Origin: Chitinophaga rhizosphaerae | Lineage (GTDB): Bacteria; Bacteroidota; Bacteroidia; Chitinophagales; Chitinophagaceae | NCBI RefSeq assembly: GCF_003958645.1 | Contig: NZ_RXLO01000004.1 | Coordinates: 186,001-250,000, forward strand | Direction: 5' to 3' | DNA length: 64,000 nt | In this document: positions 26,443 to 34,983 of the stretch, piece by piece | How the letters are laid out: each line of letters starts with the position of its first letter | Position numbering within the stretch: the first letter of the stretch is position 1 | Notes under the pieces: model-generated | Database searches by the model: none | Told to the model about the DNA's origin: nothing | What the model saw: only the letters and a program-made list of their open reading frames with translations | Made by a program: the position numbers and the translations under genes

Positions 26443-27333
26443 TTATTTCCCCCGCGCATTTCGCGTGTCGATCCCCCACAACAGCTTGTCTCTCAACGTA
26501 TGCAGGAAATTACTTTCGTTCAGGCGCAAGAGTTGAATGGTAAAATCCTCCTTCTTCACGGCCAGTTGCACCCGGTTATCGATCACCTCCATCCGCGAGT
26601 CGAGCGTGCAGATGAACTGGTCTGACCGGCCTTCCACTTCGAACGAGATCACGTTATCGTCGGGCACCACGATGGGCCTAACATTCAGGTTGTGGGGCGC
26701 CACGGGCGTGATGACGAAGTTCGCGGCTTCGGGGAACACGATCGGCCCGCCGCAGCTGAGGGAATAGCCGGTAGAACCGGTAGGCGTGGCCACGATGAGC
26801 CCGTCTGCCCAATAAGTGTTCAGAAACTCGCCGTTCAGGTAGGTGTGGATTTTCACCATGGCAGAGGTATCCTTTTTGTGGATCGTGAATTCGTTGAGCG
26901 CGTAGGGCACATCGCCGAAAAGGGGCGTGCTGGCGTCGAGATGGAGGAGCGTCCGCTTGTCTACCACATAGCTCCGGCTCACGAGAGAATCCACCACTTC
27001 ATGCACGGCATTGCGGCCAATGCCGGCGAGGAACCCCAGGCGGCCGAAGTTCACGCCCATCACGGGGATGTTTTTATCGCGGATGAAGCTCACCGTATCG
27101 AGCAGGGTGCCGTCTCCCCCGAGGCTCACGAGGAATTCGATGCGGCCGTCGAGGTCTTCGGCGCAGGAGAACGTATCGGTTTGAGGGAAAAACTGGATGT
27201 GCGCGCAGAGCTCCTTGTAGAGGGGCTCATACACGACGGGCACTATTTCCTGCCTTGCCAGTTCGTTCAGCAACAGTTGAATATCTTCCAGGTCTTCCTT
27301 GACAAAGCCGCGGCTGTAAAGGGCTACATGCAT
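26443..27333 (-). CDS. nadK: NAD kinase
   Basis: 296 aa from the ATG at 27333 (MHVALYSRGFVKEDL). The diacylglycerol kinase-like GGDGTLLD motif and NE/D region (PYALNEFTIHKKD), and the C-terminal glycine-rich TPTGSTGYSLSCGGPI, identify it. It phosphorylates NAD to NADP. Its ATG lies 1 nt after the stop of the upstream Omp85-like gene, so the two are one transcript. Confidence 0.95.
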   Translation of the reverse strand: MHVALYSRGFVKEDLEDIQLLLNELARQEIVPVVYEPLYKELCAHIQFFPQTDTFSCAEDLDGRIEFLVSLGGDGTLLDTVSFIRDKNIPVMGVNFGRLGFLAGIGRNAVHEVVDSLVSRSYVVDKRTLLHLDASTPLFGDVPYALNEFTIHKKDTSAMVKIHTYLNGEFLNTYWADGLIVATPTGSTGYSLSCGGPIVFPEAANFVITPVAPHNLNVRPIVVPDDNVISFEVEGRSDQFICTLDSRMEVIDNRVQLAVKKEDFTIQLLRLNESNFLHTLRDKLLWGIDTRNARGK

Positions 27334-27334
27334 T

Positions 27335-28774
27335 TTACATATCCAGTTTAGCGTGTAAAAATAGTCCTTTTTCTCCCAATTGGTTGATACTGTATTCGAA
27401 GCGGACACAGGTGTCGTAAAAAGATACCACGTCGATCCCCATGCCGGCCGTGTACAGCATGCGGTTGCTCAAGCGCCCGTTGAGGCCGTGCCTGGAATAT
27501 CCATATCCCATATCGCCATAAGCTTTCGCCAGCACGCGGATGGGCAGGTTGCTGAATTTTTTCGGGACGATGGGAAGCTTCATCCTGAAGTTAAGCAATT
27601 CCCGCCGCAGGGTATTTTTCAGGATGAAGAACGCCGTGCCGTCCACCACATAATATTCCAGCCCGCGGAGGTAATCTTCCTGGTACCCCATGGCCCGGGA
27701 AGCCGCATATGGCAGCTCGTCCGTGAATTTCGCCTGGCCCAGCAGGCTCACGGCACCGTATGTTTTGGGGGCATATTGCCAGTATTTGGCCCCCTTCAGC
27801 CGGATTTTTACGTAATGAATGTCGTTCACCGGCCCAAATCCGGCTTTGGATATCTCGCCGCGGAACGAATGCCCCACCAGCGGATACTGCCAGCTGTCTG
27901 CCCGGATATAATCCAGCCGGTACAAAAGTTCCGCATAATGTACGCCGTTCCGCCCCTTGCCGAGATAATCCGGGTTGAGTACGGCCACGGAATCGGCCAC
28001 CTGTTCGCTGAAATAGGTCAGAAAGGCCTGGTGGCGGGTGGAAATCGCTTTTCGATAGGTATAACTTACGCCGAAAGCCATCTGCCGGCGGAGGAAATCA
28101 TCCTGCCGGAAAAATTGCTGCTTGTTGTTTTCCGAAATATAATTGATCTCGCGGTTGCGGCTGAATGAAGCCGAAAACCCTATGCCATGGCGCAATTTGC
28201 GGTCTATGTAGGGAAGGGTGTACCCGAGCACGAACTTCTGCGTGTACCCGAAAGAAATATCGGTATACAGCTCGTCGTTGCGCCCGGTCAGGTTATCCTG
28301 CCAGGCTTTCACGCCTACGTTCACGCGGCGGAGGCTTTTCTTCTGTTCCACCCACCATTGGTTGAAGTTCCGGTCGGCCAGTTTGAAAACGGGGAATGCG
28401 AGGAGGTACCACCGTTCCCAGACGTCGAACACGATGTTGGCTTCATTCCCCTGCCAGTCTTTGACATTGTACAAAACATTGAGGAACAGCGAAGTATTGA
28501 GCAATTGTTTCCGGTTGGCTTCGAGGGTGGTGTTGAGGTTGCGGAGGCGGATGGTGTCTCCGGGTTTGATGCCGATTTCGCGGAGGATGATGGATCGGCG
28601 GGTGCGTTTGTTGCCGGCCACAACGATATCCCGTACGATAATGTACGACGTATCCTGCAAAACGGTCAACTGCTGCGGCACTGGACTGGCGGCGGAGTCA
28701 ACGACCTGTGCGCGGGCGGGCAGTGCGGCGAGGAGGCAGAGCCACAGGCCGGATATGTTAAAAACAGAGCGCAA
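27335..28774 (-). CDS. Omp85-like outer membrane protein with one POTRA domain
   Basis: 479 aa. A signal peptide (ends near PARAQ) precedes a single POTRA domain (about 45-125: YIIVRDIVVAGNKRTRRSII) and a barrel domain rich in aromatic beta-strands (VWERWYLLAFPVFKLADRNF; YGDMGYGYSRHGLNGRLSNR). It belongs to the BamA/TamA superfamily but is far shorter than BamA. The substrate is unknown; a dedicated assembly or lipid-transport role is possible. It is 1 nt upstream of nadK and 19 nt downstream of the CBS gene. Confidence 0.87.
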   Translation of the reverse strand: MRSVFNISGLWLCLLAALPARAQVVDSAASPVPQQLTVLQDTSYIIVRDIVVAGNKRTRRSIILREIGIKPGDTIRLRNLNTTLEANRKQLLNTSLFLNVLYNVKDWQGNEANIVFDVWERWYLLAFPVFKLADRNFNQWWVEQKKSLRRVNVGVKAWQDNLTGRNDELYTDISFGYTQKFVLGYTLPYIDRKLRHGIGFSASFSRNREINYISENNKQQFFRQDDFLRRQMAFGVSYTYRKAISTRHQAFLTYFSEQVADSVAVLNPDYLGKGRNGVHYAELLYRLDYIRADSWQYPLVGHSFRGEISKAGFGPVNDIHYVKIRLKGAKYWQYAPKTYGAVSLLGQAKFTDELPYAASRAMGYQEDYLRGLEYYVVDGTAFFILKNTLRRELLNFRMKLPIVPKKFSNLPIRVLAKAYGDMGYGYSRHGLNGRLSNRMLYTAGMGIDVVSFYDTCVRFEYSINQLGEKGLFLHAKLDM

Positions 28775-28793
28775 ACAGTTGCATTTTCGAAAA

Positions 28794-29456
28794 CTACATG
28801 CTGATGTAGTTCATGAGCAGATCATAGTTCTTTTTGAGGAGATCTTCTTCCTGCTCTTCACTGAACATGTATTTGATGGTGTAATTAAATCTTTCGAAGG
28901 TGGCGATGAGCCCCTGCATTTCCTGGCGGTTCGTTTTGAGCACCACTTCCAGTTTGGCGGTGGCGGGATTGGTGAGGGTATTTACGCTCAGGAGGGAGAC
29001 TTCGTTGCTTTCGGCGATCCGCGCGATTTCGCTGAGGCTATAGTCGCGCGGTTCCATTTCGAGCACTACCACGCCGCCTGGCTCTTTGACGCCATTATAC
29101 ATGGCGAGGGCGGCGAGGAGGTTTTCGCGGGTGATGACGCCGAGATATTCACCTTCCCGCGAAATGACGGGGAGGGCAGACAGTTTGAAATCGTAAAACA
29201 CTTTCAGGGCTTCATAAAAGTGCGCGCCTTCGGGCACTGCGGGCCTGAGGGGGCCTGGCGGAACGGTTTCCAGCAGCTGGTCGGGGTCTTCCCAGTCCAG
29301 CACCTGGTCTTCTTCCACGAGGTAGGTGTACTTGTTATCCACCACCAACGGCAAATGCGTCAGATGAAATTCATTCATGAGCCGCAGCGCCTTGGCACCG
29401 GTATCCTGCGGCAGCAGCACCGGTACAACGGGTGATATAAGTTCCTGCACCAACAT
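28794..29456 (-). CDS. CBS-domain protein (AcuB-like)
   Basis: 220 aa. Two CBS motifs form a Bateman module in the first 130 residues (LVQELISPVVPVLLPQDTGA, AKALRLMNEFHLTHLPLVVD; SALPVISREGEYLGVITREN). The rest resembles an ACT-like ligand-binding region (GGVVVLEMEPRDYSLSEIAR). Such proteins bind adenine nucleotides and modulate partners. It heads the envelope cluster (CBS, Omp85-like, nadK, DUF6089, uppS, bamA, ompH x2). The ATG at 29456 was preferred over an upstream hydrophobic extension. Confidence 0.87.
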   Translation of the reverse strand: MLVQELISPVVPVLLPQDTGAKALRLMNEFHLTHLPLVVDNKYTYLVEEDQVLDWEDPDQLLETVPPGPLRPAVPEGAHFYEALKVFYDFKLSALPVISREGEYLGVITRENLLAALAMYNGVKEPGGVVVLEMEPRDYSLSEIARIAESNEVSLLSVNTLTNPATAKLEVVLKTNRQEMQGLIATFERFNYTIKYMFSEEQEEDLLKKNYDLLMNYISM

Positions 29457-29570
29457 AGAGATCGTGTTTCTTTTACAATAATAGCAAAGAATATTCCAAT
29501 AGCCAGCGGATGCGCTATTAAAAATTACGGAATCGCGGAGCAATGGCGCAGCAGCGATGACGGGCGGTTG

Positions 29571-30350
29571 TCAGGCTCCGGCGACGGTTTTGTTGTTGAG
29601 GCGCTGAAGATAGTCGTGCATGATCCGGTTGAATTCGTCGGGCACTTCCATCATGGGCGCGTGGCCGCATTTGTCGATAAAATGCAGTTCGGAATTGGGG
29701 ATCAGCTTATGGAACTCCTCGCCTACCATGGGCGGCGTCACTGTATCGTTGAGGCCCCAGATGAGGAGCGTCGGGGTTTTGATGGTGGTGAGCTCTTCGC
29801 CGAGATTGTGGCGTATGGCGGATTTGGCGAGGGTAATGATCTTGATGACTTTCAGGCGGTTGCTGGTAATTTCGAATACTTCGTCTACCAGTTCCTTCGT
29901 TGCCATGGCAGGATCATAGAACGTGAGCGCGGTCTTGTTGCGGATATATTCGTAATCGCCGCGTTTGGGATATGTTTCGCCCATTCCGTTCTCGAACAGC
30001 CCGGAGCTACCGGTGAGGATGAGGGATTTGACCCTTTCGGGGTGTTTGAGGATGTAAACGAGGGCCACATGACCACCCAGGGAGTTGCCCATGAGGTGGA
30101 AATTATTATAGTCGAGGGCTTCGATGAATTTGTGCACGTATTTGGCCAGGCCGCCTACGGAGGTTTCCAGGATATTCAGGTCAAACAAGGGCAGCATGGG
30201 GATCACCACTTTATTGAACTGCTTGAAATACTCGATCGTTCCACTGAAATTACTCAGGGCACCGAACAGTCCGTGCAAAAGTATTACCGGCTCTCCTTCC
30301 CCTTCTTCGATGAACTTGAATTTGCCCTGTGTTTTGATTTCGTAATTCAT
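29571..30350 (-). CDS. Alpha/beta hydrolase
   Basis: 259 aa from the ATG at 30350. The oxyanion region PVILLHGLFGALSNF and nucleophile elbow GNSLGGH (Ser) are clear; the acid is in LLIWGLNDTVTPP and the His in DKCGHAPMMEVPDEF. There is no signal peptide, so it is cytoplasmic. The closest families are esterases and MenH/BphD-like C-C hydrolases; the substrate is unknown. It is the last gene of a minus-strand run with cvpA, yqeY and gldC. Confidence 0.9.
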   Translation of the reverse strand: MNYEIKTQGKFKFIEEGEGEPVILLHGLFGALSNFSGTIEYFKQFNKVVIPMLPLFDLNILETSVGGLAKYVHKFIEALDYNNFHLMGNSLGGHVALVYILKHPERVKSLILTGSSGLFENGMGETYPKRGDYEYIRNKTALTFYDPAMATKELVDEVFEITSNRLKVIKIITLAKSAIRHNLGEELTTIKTPTLLIWGLNDTVTPPMVGEEFHKLIPNSELHFIDKCGHAPMMEVPDEFNRIMHDYLQRLNNKTVAGA

Positions 30351-30415
30351 TACCGTTGCTTGAGTCAATTTTGCGCTAAAATAATTCTTTTTCTTAATTC
30401 AAATAACCTCCGTTA

Positions 30416-30961
30416 TCAGGGGTTTTGTGCGGGTATTTTGCCGGCGGCCCGTTCAAAAAAGGCTTCCAGTTCCGCAAAAACGTCCCTGAAAAGGGGGATT
30501 ATCTTCCCGAGGCGGTCCATCACCCACGGCCCTACGGGTTCAATATAGGGATACACAACGGATTGGAGTTTCGTCTCCGGATTCAGCAGGTACAGTTGAT
30601 TGGCGAGCCATAGGAGCACGCTGTAGACGATGGTGAAGATGGCGGCATACAGCAGGATACCTGCCAGTTTGTTCACCCATCCCAGCATCGACCATTCCAC
30701 CACCTTTTCGAGTGCTGCCGCGCCCAGGCGTATCAGCACCACCACGGCCAGGAATATGGCGATGAAGCACACAACAGGCCACCAACGGCCGTCCATCCCC
30801 GATTTCCCCAGCCATGCGGCCAATACGGCAGACAGCTTCAAAGCCGCCGCCAGTCCTATCACACAGGCTACCAGCGAGAAAACCGCGGCGATGCATCCCC
30901 GCACGAATCCCCGGTACAGCGCGAACGCCATGAGGATGGCGAAAACGACATCTATCGCCAA
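30416..30961 (-). CDS. cvpA: CvpA family membrane protein
   Basis: 181 aa with four hydrophobic helices (about 3-25, 28-50, 65-85, 100-122) and the CvpA N-terminal pattern DVVFAILMAFALYRGFVRG. CvpA proteins affect envelope stress resistance and toxin export; their mechanism is unknown. The start must be the TTG at 30961: no ATG lies nearby and the next in-frame ATG would cut the first helix. It starts 6 nt after the yqeY stop. Confidence 0.87.
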   Translation of the reverse strand: MAIDVVFAILMAFALYRGFVRGCIAAVFSLVACVIGLAAALKLSAVLAAWLGKSGMDGRWWPVVCFIAIFLAVVVLIRLGAAALEKVVEWSMLGWVNKLAGILLYAAIFTIVYSVLLWLANQLYLLNPETKLQSVVYPYIEPVGPWVMDRLGKIIPLFRDVFAELEAFFERAAGKIPAQNP

Positions 30962-30967
30962 TTTGGA

Positions 30968-31420
30968 TTATTTGGTCAGTAATTCCTTCACCAGTGCGGA
31001 AATCGCCTTCCCGTCGGCCTTGCCCGCCAGCTGTTTGGTAGCGGCACCCATCACCTTGCCCATATCTGCCGGTCCGGAAGCCCCTGTTGCCGCGATAATG
31101 CCCGAAAGCTCGGCGCGCAGTTCTTCTTCAGACAGCTGTTTGGGCAGGTAACGCTCGATCACGGCCAGTTCTTCTTCTTCTTTCACCGCCAGGTCTACCC
31201 GGTTCTGCTGCCGGAAGATCTCGATGGAGTCTTTCCGCTGCTTGGCCAATTTCTGTAATATTTTCTGCTCGTCGGCCTCGCTCAGCTCACCAGTGGCGCC
31301 TTCCGCGGTTTTTGCCACCAGCACGGCGGCCTTGATGGCGCGCAGGGCACGGAGTTCAGCTTCAGCTTTAGCCAGCATGGCGGTTTTCATGGCGGCATTG
31401 ATCGTTTGCTCTAAAGACAT
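30968..31420 (-). CDS. yqeY: GatB/YqeY domain protein
   Basis: 150 aa from the ATG at 31420. The YqeY-like helical bundle is recognised by LEQTINAAMKTAMLAKAEAE, KQRKDSIEIFRQQNRVDLA, IERYLPKQLSEEELRAELSG and the C-terminal DMGKVMGAATKQLAGKADGK. The domain resembles the tRNA-binding tail of GatB and is often found as a free protein of unknown role. It is 10 nt downstream of gldC. Confidence 0.93.
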   Translation of the reverse strand: MSLEQTINAAMKTAMLAKAEAELRALRAIKAAVLVAKTAEGATGELSEADEQKILQKLAKQRKDSIEIFRQQNRVDLAVKEEEELAVIERYLPKQLSEEELRAELSGIIAATGASGPADMGKVMGAATKQLAGKADGKAISALVKELLTK

Positions 31421-31430
31421 ATGGGGAGTG

Positions 31431-31778
31431 TTACTGGTTTTGATTTTTGAGTTTTTCTTCGAATTTCTTGTAGAAATCGGCGGCAAAGGCGCGCATATCG
31501 TTCGCCTGATCGGCCCAGGGCGTAGCGCGCTGGTAAGTATCGGCCATGGTCATGAGGGTCTGGTAGAAGAAATCCGCCATCTCGTCCACCATCATTTCCT
31601 TCGTCCACAGGTCGATGCGGAGGGCCGTACGGTCGGTACCGTCCCAAAAAGCCACCATCATGGCCTTGGCTTTGTTCATGCGGTCGGCCGTGCTGTCGGT
31701 AGCCGTCCACTCGATAGATTCCGGCACTTTCTGCTCATCGAGCGCAACCTGTATCTGGATGGTAGATTTTTTCGTCAT
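31431..31778 (-). CDS. gldC: Gliding motility protein GldC
   Basis: 115 aa. The whole sequence fits the GldC family: KKSTIQIQVALDEQKVPESI, ADRMNKAKAMMVAFWDGTD, LRIDLWTKEMMVDEMADFFY. GldC is a small cytoplasmic protein that improves gliding in Flavobacterium but is not essential. Its presence supports the Bacteroidota assignment. No other gld genes lie in the window, apart from a GldE-like CNNM protein at 57178-58449. Confidence 0.92.
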   Translation of the reverse strand: MTKKSTIQIQVALDEQKVPESIEWTATDSTADRMNKAKAMMVAFWDGTDRTALRIDLWTKEMMVDEMADFFYQTLMTMADTYQRATPWADQANDMRAFAADFYKKFEEKLKNQNQ

Positions 31779-31827
31779 GTATCTTTTTGGTGTTTGAGTC
31801 GCAAAAATAAGCAATTACCCGGCAAAG

Positions 31828-32898
31828 TCAGGAAGTGACGATCTGCCCGAGGGTTTCGGCCGCATCGTCCCAGCTCGGAACGCGGGCCATATGGTTGAGG
31901 AGCCTGCTGCGCAGCATTTCGTCCTTGTACAGGGCGCTCATCTTTTCAGACAGGTCGGCTACATCGTCCGGCACGGAATTCAGCGCCGCGTCGCGCCCTG
32001 CTTCGGGAGACGCGCCGGCGTACAGCGCCACGGCCGGCACCTGGCACTTCTGCCCCGCCAGGATCGGCACCGCCAGCCCGTCGGCCCCCGCGGTGTGCAC
32101 GATGGCATAAGCTCCGCCCGTCAGCCGGGCCAGCGTGGCCTGGTCTGCATCCTGCACCCAAATTACGTCCTGACGGAACTTATAGGTCTGCAAAGCCTGC
32201 ACGATGTCTTCCCCCTCCGGCGTTGCCCGTCCTGCCAATACCAGCTTGATGCTCGACCGGAGGCGCTTCTTCAGCATGGAAAAAGCCTTCAGCAGGGGAA
32301 TGATATTATTGGCAGGATCGATGCTGCCCACGGCGAGGTAATATTCCATCCCGTCGGCGTATTCCCGCTTTACTTCTTCCCTTTCTTCCCAATTGAGCGG
32401 TATATAAGCCTCACTCCCGCCCGGCGTCAGGAATTCGATCCGGTCTGCCAGCCGCGGGAAGCGGTTGGTCAGCTGCTCCTTCACGAAATCGGAGAACACG
32501 AACACTTTTTTGAACCGGCGGATGTTCTCGTCGGTCGTAGCGCCGAAAGGCAAAATACCCGTCCTCGACATGACGAGATAAGACTCCACATCGAAGGGAA
32601 TCGGCAATATATCGTTGAAATACAATACCTTATCAGCTTTCAACTTTTTCACCATTTTCGGCCATTGATACCGGCGCCAGATAAACCGGCCGGTTTTGCC
32701 TTTGATGAAAGGTTTTAACACCGCCACCTGTACATTCAGCGGCAGGGGATCGGCGGGCAGCCAGGCCTGGTTGGCGATGAGCACAAATTCCACGTCGGGG
32801 TGCAGCCTGGCCAGGCGGACCAGCATTTCTGTAGACACATTCCCGGTATCGGCTGGAGAATCCTCGATAAGGGGAAGCGCATTCACGGCTATTCGCAT
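31828..32898 (-). CDS. Glycosyltransferase, GT-B fold (group 1/4 type)
   Basis: 356 aa, no membrane segments. The N-terminal half (MRIAVNALPLIEDSPADTGN; KVFVFSDFVKEQL) and C-terminal half (YYLAVGSIDPANNIIPLLKA; SIKLVLAGRATPEGEDIV; ARLTGGAYAIVHTAGADGLA) form two Rossmann-like domains as in group 1 transferases. The usual E-x7-E near the donor site is weakened (AGADGLAVPILAGQKC lacks the first Glu), so activity or donor may differ. Its product is unknown. Confidence 0.83.
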   Translation of the reverse strand: MRIAVNALPLIEDSPADTGNVSTEMLVRLARLHPDVEFVLIANQAWLPADPLPLNVQVAVLKPFIKGKTGRFIWRRYQWPKMVKKLKADKVLYFNDILPIPFDVESYLVMSRTGILPFGATTDENIRRFKKVFVFSDFVKEQLTNRFPRLADRIEFLTPGGSEAYIPLNWEEREEVKREYADGMEYYLAVGSIDPANNIIPLLKAFSMLKKRLRSSIKLVLAGRATPEGEDIVQALQTYKFRQDVIWVQDADQATLARLTGGAYAIVHTAGADGLAVPILAGQKCQVPAVALYAGASPEAGRDAALNSVPDDVADLSEKMSALYKDEMLRSRLLNHMARVPSWDDAAETLGQIVTS

Positions 32899-32934
32899 GA
32901 AAATCTATTGAATCAGTGTACAAACCTAAATAAA

Positions 32935-32967
32935 AAAAGGGTGTTCCCGGCCGGGAATCGCCCTTTT
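32935..32967 (-). terminator. Terminator after the small lipoprotein gene
   Basis: AAAAGGG (32935-32941) and CCCTTTT (32961-32967) flank an inner pair TTCCCGG/CCGGGAA. The minus strand ends in a run of seven T. It lies 18 nt past the lipoprotein stop. Confidence 0.82.
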
Positions 32968-32985
32968 ACTTTATGGCAGCGGATT

Positions 32986-33417
32986 TTAAACGGTTTTGTT
33001 CATGACGCCGAAACGGTAGGTTTTCGTATTGCCCGGCTTGTTGTTGGACGTAACGGTCACCACGATATCCGCCACCTGGCGTTTCGGCAAACCTATGATC
33101 GTCCATTGAATCGTTCCTTCCTTCGTCGTCACTTTCGCGTTTTGCGGGATCGCTTCGCCGGCGGGGTTCGTAGCGGTGACGGTGATGGACACGCCATCCG
33201 GCGGCAAAGGATTGGAAATCAGCTTGATAGTAAAATCCAACGTAGCGCCCTGCGCGGCGTTATCGTCGCGATTGAGGTGAATGCCGGGGATATCCACCTG
33301 CAATTCCGCTTCTTCCCCGGGCTTGGGCACGGGATCGCCGCTTTTTTTCTTTTTACAGCCCGGAGCTACCAGGGCGAAGGCGCAGAGCAGCAGGAGCAGG
33401 GTTTTCTTCAGATACAT
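32986..33417 (-). CDS. Hypothetical lipoprotein with Ig/cadherin-like beta domain
   Basis: 143 aa. Signal and lipobox ALVAPGC put the lipidated Cys at residue 21, followed by KKKKSGDP. The rest is one predicted beta-sandwich (LQVDIPGIHLNRDDNAAQGA; LDFTIKLISNPLPPDGVSIT; TIQWTIIGLPKRQVADIVVT). I do not recognise the family. It resembles Bacteroidota surface-exposed beta-sandwich lipoproteins in general form. It sits alone between an OppC-like permease gene and a glycosyltransferase. Confidence 0.7.
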   Translation of the reverse strand: MYLKKTLLLLLCAFALVAPGCKKKKSGDPVPKPGEEAELQVDIPGIHLNRDDNAAQGATLDFTIKLISNPLPPDGVSITVTATNPAGEAIPQNAKVTTKEGTIQWTIIGLPKRQVADIVVTVTSNNKPGNTKTYRFGVMNKTV

Positions 33418-33465
33418 CGGTGATCTTATTAAATATCTTAAAATTAAAAATAAATCTAATGCCCG

Positions 33466-34596
33466 TCAAATTTTTCCGCGAACGTCGAGCGCATCACGGA
33501 GGCCGTTGCCCAGGAGGTTGAACGCCAGTACCAGGAGCATGATGGCGAGGCCGGGGGCGAGCGCCAGCAAGGGATTGTGGGTGATGATGAAATTATAGTT
33601 CTCCTTGATCATGAGGCCCCAGGACGGCTGCGGCGGCTGAACCCCCACGCCAAGGAAACTCAGTCCCGCCTCTACCACTATGGCCGTGGCGAAATTACCG
33701 GCCGCCACCACCATCACGGGTCCGAGGATATTGGGCAGGATATGCTTGACGATGGTGCGGGCATGCCCGTACCCCAATGCCCGGGTGGCTTCCACGAACT
33801 GCAGCTCCCGCAATGCCATGACCTGCCCGCGGATAATGCGCGCCACGCTCACCCACATCGTGAGCCCCACGGCAATGAAAACCTGCCAGAAACCTTTTCC
33901 CAGCGCCAGCGTGATGGCGAAAACGAGCAGCAAGGTAGGCATGCTCCAGATCACATTGATGAGCCACATCACGGCTTCATCGGCCGCACCGCGGAAATAC
34001 CCGGCGATGGCGCCAAGCAGAATCCCGATCGTCAGCGAAATCAGCACCGCGATGCAGCCTACGCTAAGGCTCACGCGGGTGCCTACCAGCAGTCGGCTTA
34101 AAATATCCCGCCCGAATTTATCGGTACCGAGCCGGAATGTTTTTTGGCGGAGATGCTCTTTTTCCACCAGGGCCTGTGCCGCACGGGGATCGGCGATGGC
34201 TGAATCCTTTCCGTACAGCACCTGGGCCAGCGAATAACGCTCCGGGGCCGTGGTGGCCTCGTCCACATATTTATCGACAAGAACGGAATCGTTGGAAAAA
34301 CGCCAGCTTTTCACCGGGACCATCACGTCCGCAGCCGTTTCGCCGTAGATGAGGCGATGGAAGAAACCTTCTTTTTCCGGCGCGTGCGATTGTTGCAAAG
34401 ACAGCATATGCACGGAGAAACCCGGCCTTTGCCCCCCGATTTCCAGGACCATCCGGTTGGCGAACGAGGTACCGTCGGGCGCGAGGACGTACGCGAACAC
34501 GGCGATGACCAGCGCCATCGAAATGACGGCCAATCCGGCCACGGCGCCCTTGTTCCGGCGCAGCCGTTTCCATGCCTGTTGGGTAAATGCGTCCAT
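33466..34596 (-). CDS. ABC transporter permease, OppC/DppC type
   Basis: 376 aa. It has an N-terminal helix (about 20-40), an extended periplasmic loop to about residue 165, then the permease core with the EAA-like loop (VEATRALGYGHARTIVKHIL) and SFLGVGVQPPQPSWG characteristic of OppC/DppC. It would import oligopeptides with OppB and two ATPases, none of which is adjacent. The periplasmic loop is longer than in standard OppC proteins of about 300 aa. The start is the ATG at 34596. Confidence 0.9.
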   Translation of the reverse strand: MDAFTQQAWKRLRRNKGAVAGLAVISMALVIAVFAYVLAPDGTSFANRMVLEIGGQRPGFSVHMLSLQQSHAPEKEGFFHRLIYGETAADVMVPVKSWRFSNDSVLVDKYVDEATTAPERYSLAQVLYGKDSAIADPRAAQALVEKEHLRQKTFRLGTDKFGRDILSRLLVGTRVSLSVGCIAVLISLTIGILLGAIAGYFRGAADEAVMWLINVIWSMPTLLLVFAITLALGKGFWQVFIAVGLTMWVSVARIIRGQVMALRELQFVEATRALGYGHARTIVKHILPNILGPVMVVAAGNFATAIVVEAGLSFLGVGVQPPQPSWGLMIKENYNFIITHNPLLALAPGLAIMLLVLAFNLLGNGLRDALDVRGKI

Positions 34597-34983
34597 GCGG
34601 TTACCAAAATAGCGTAAATACAAGACATTTCGGAAAAATTGCGTGCACGTTTTTCTTCATTTATGGCGATCGGCCATATATAATACCATCGGCGTCACGA
34701 CCTCTTTTGAGATCACACGAAAATCAACTTGCGGGCTTTGGTCCGTACAATAGCAGGGAATGCAAATTGCGTAATTTCTTTGTTGAGATGCCAACGTTAA
34801 CATGCATGCCAACGTAATCATAGCTGACAGACAAACAGTGATTTTTATGGCTTAAGACGAGACACAGAATATATCCTCCCAAAATTCAACACACATCAAG
34901 GAACTATACCCTGATTCGAGATCGATTTAGCTAAAAATCCCGTCAGTAACCGATTTATCATTCATCATTAAACGATACAGTTT
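34597..34983. other. 387-bp non-coding region upstream of the terpene synthase
   Basis: No gene seen. It holds the divergent starts of the OppC-like gene and the terpene synthase. The most visible structure is a tandem direct repeat at 34788-34823. Around 34660-34690 there is AT-rich sequence (GGCCATATATAATACC) that could carry a promoter, but no consensus element stands out. Confidence 0.5.
34788..34823 (+). repeat. Two-copy 18-bp direct repeat upstream of the terpene synthase
   Basis: ATGCCAACGT occurs at 34788-34797 and again at 34806-34815. The following bases (TTAACATGC versus AATCATAGC) remain partly similar, giving an 18-bp period. It lies about 160-200 bp upstream of the terpene synthase start and may be a regulatory direct repeat. 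Confidence 0.4.
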
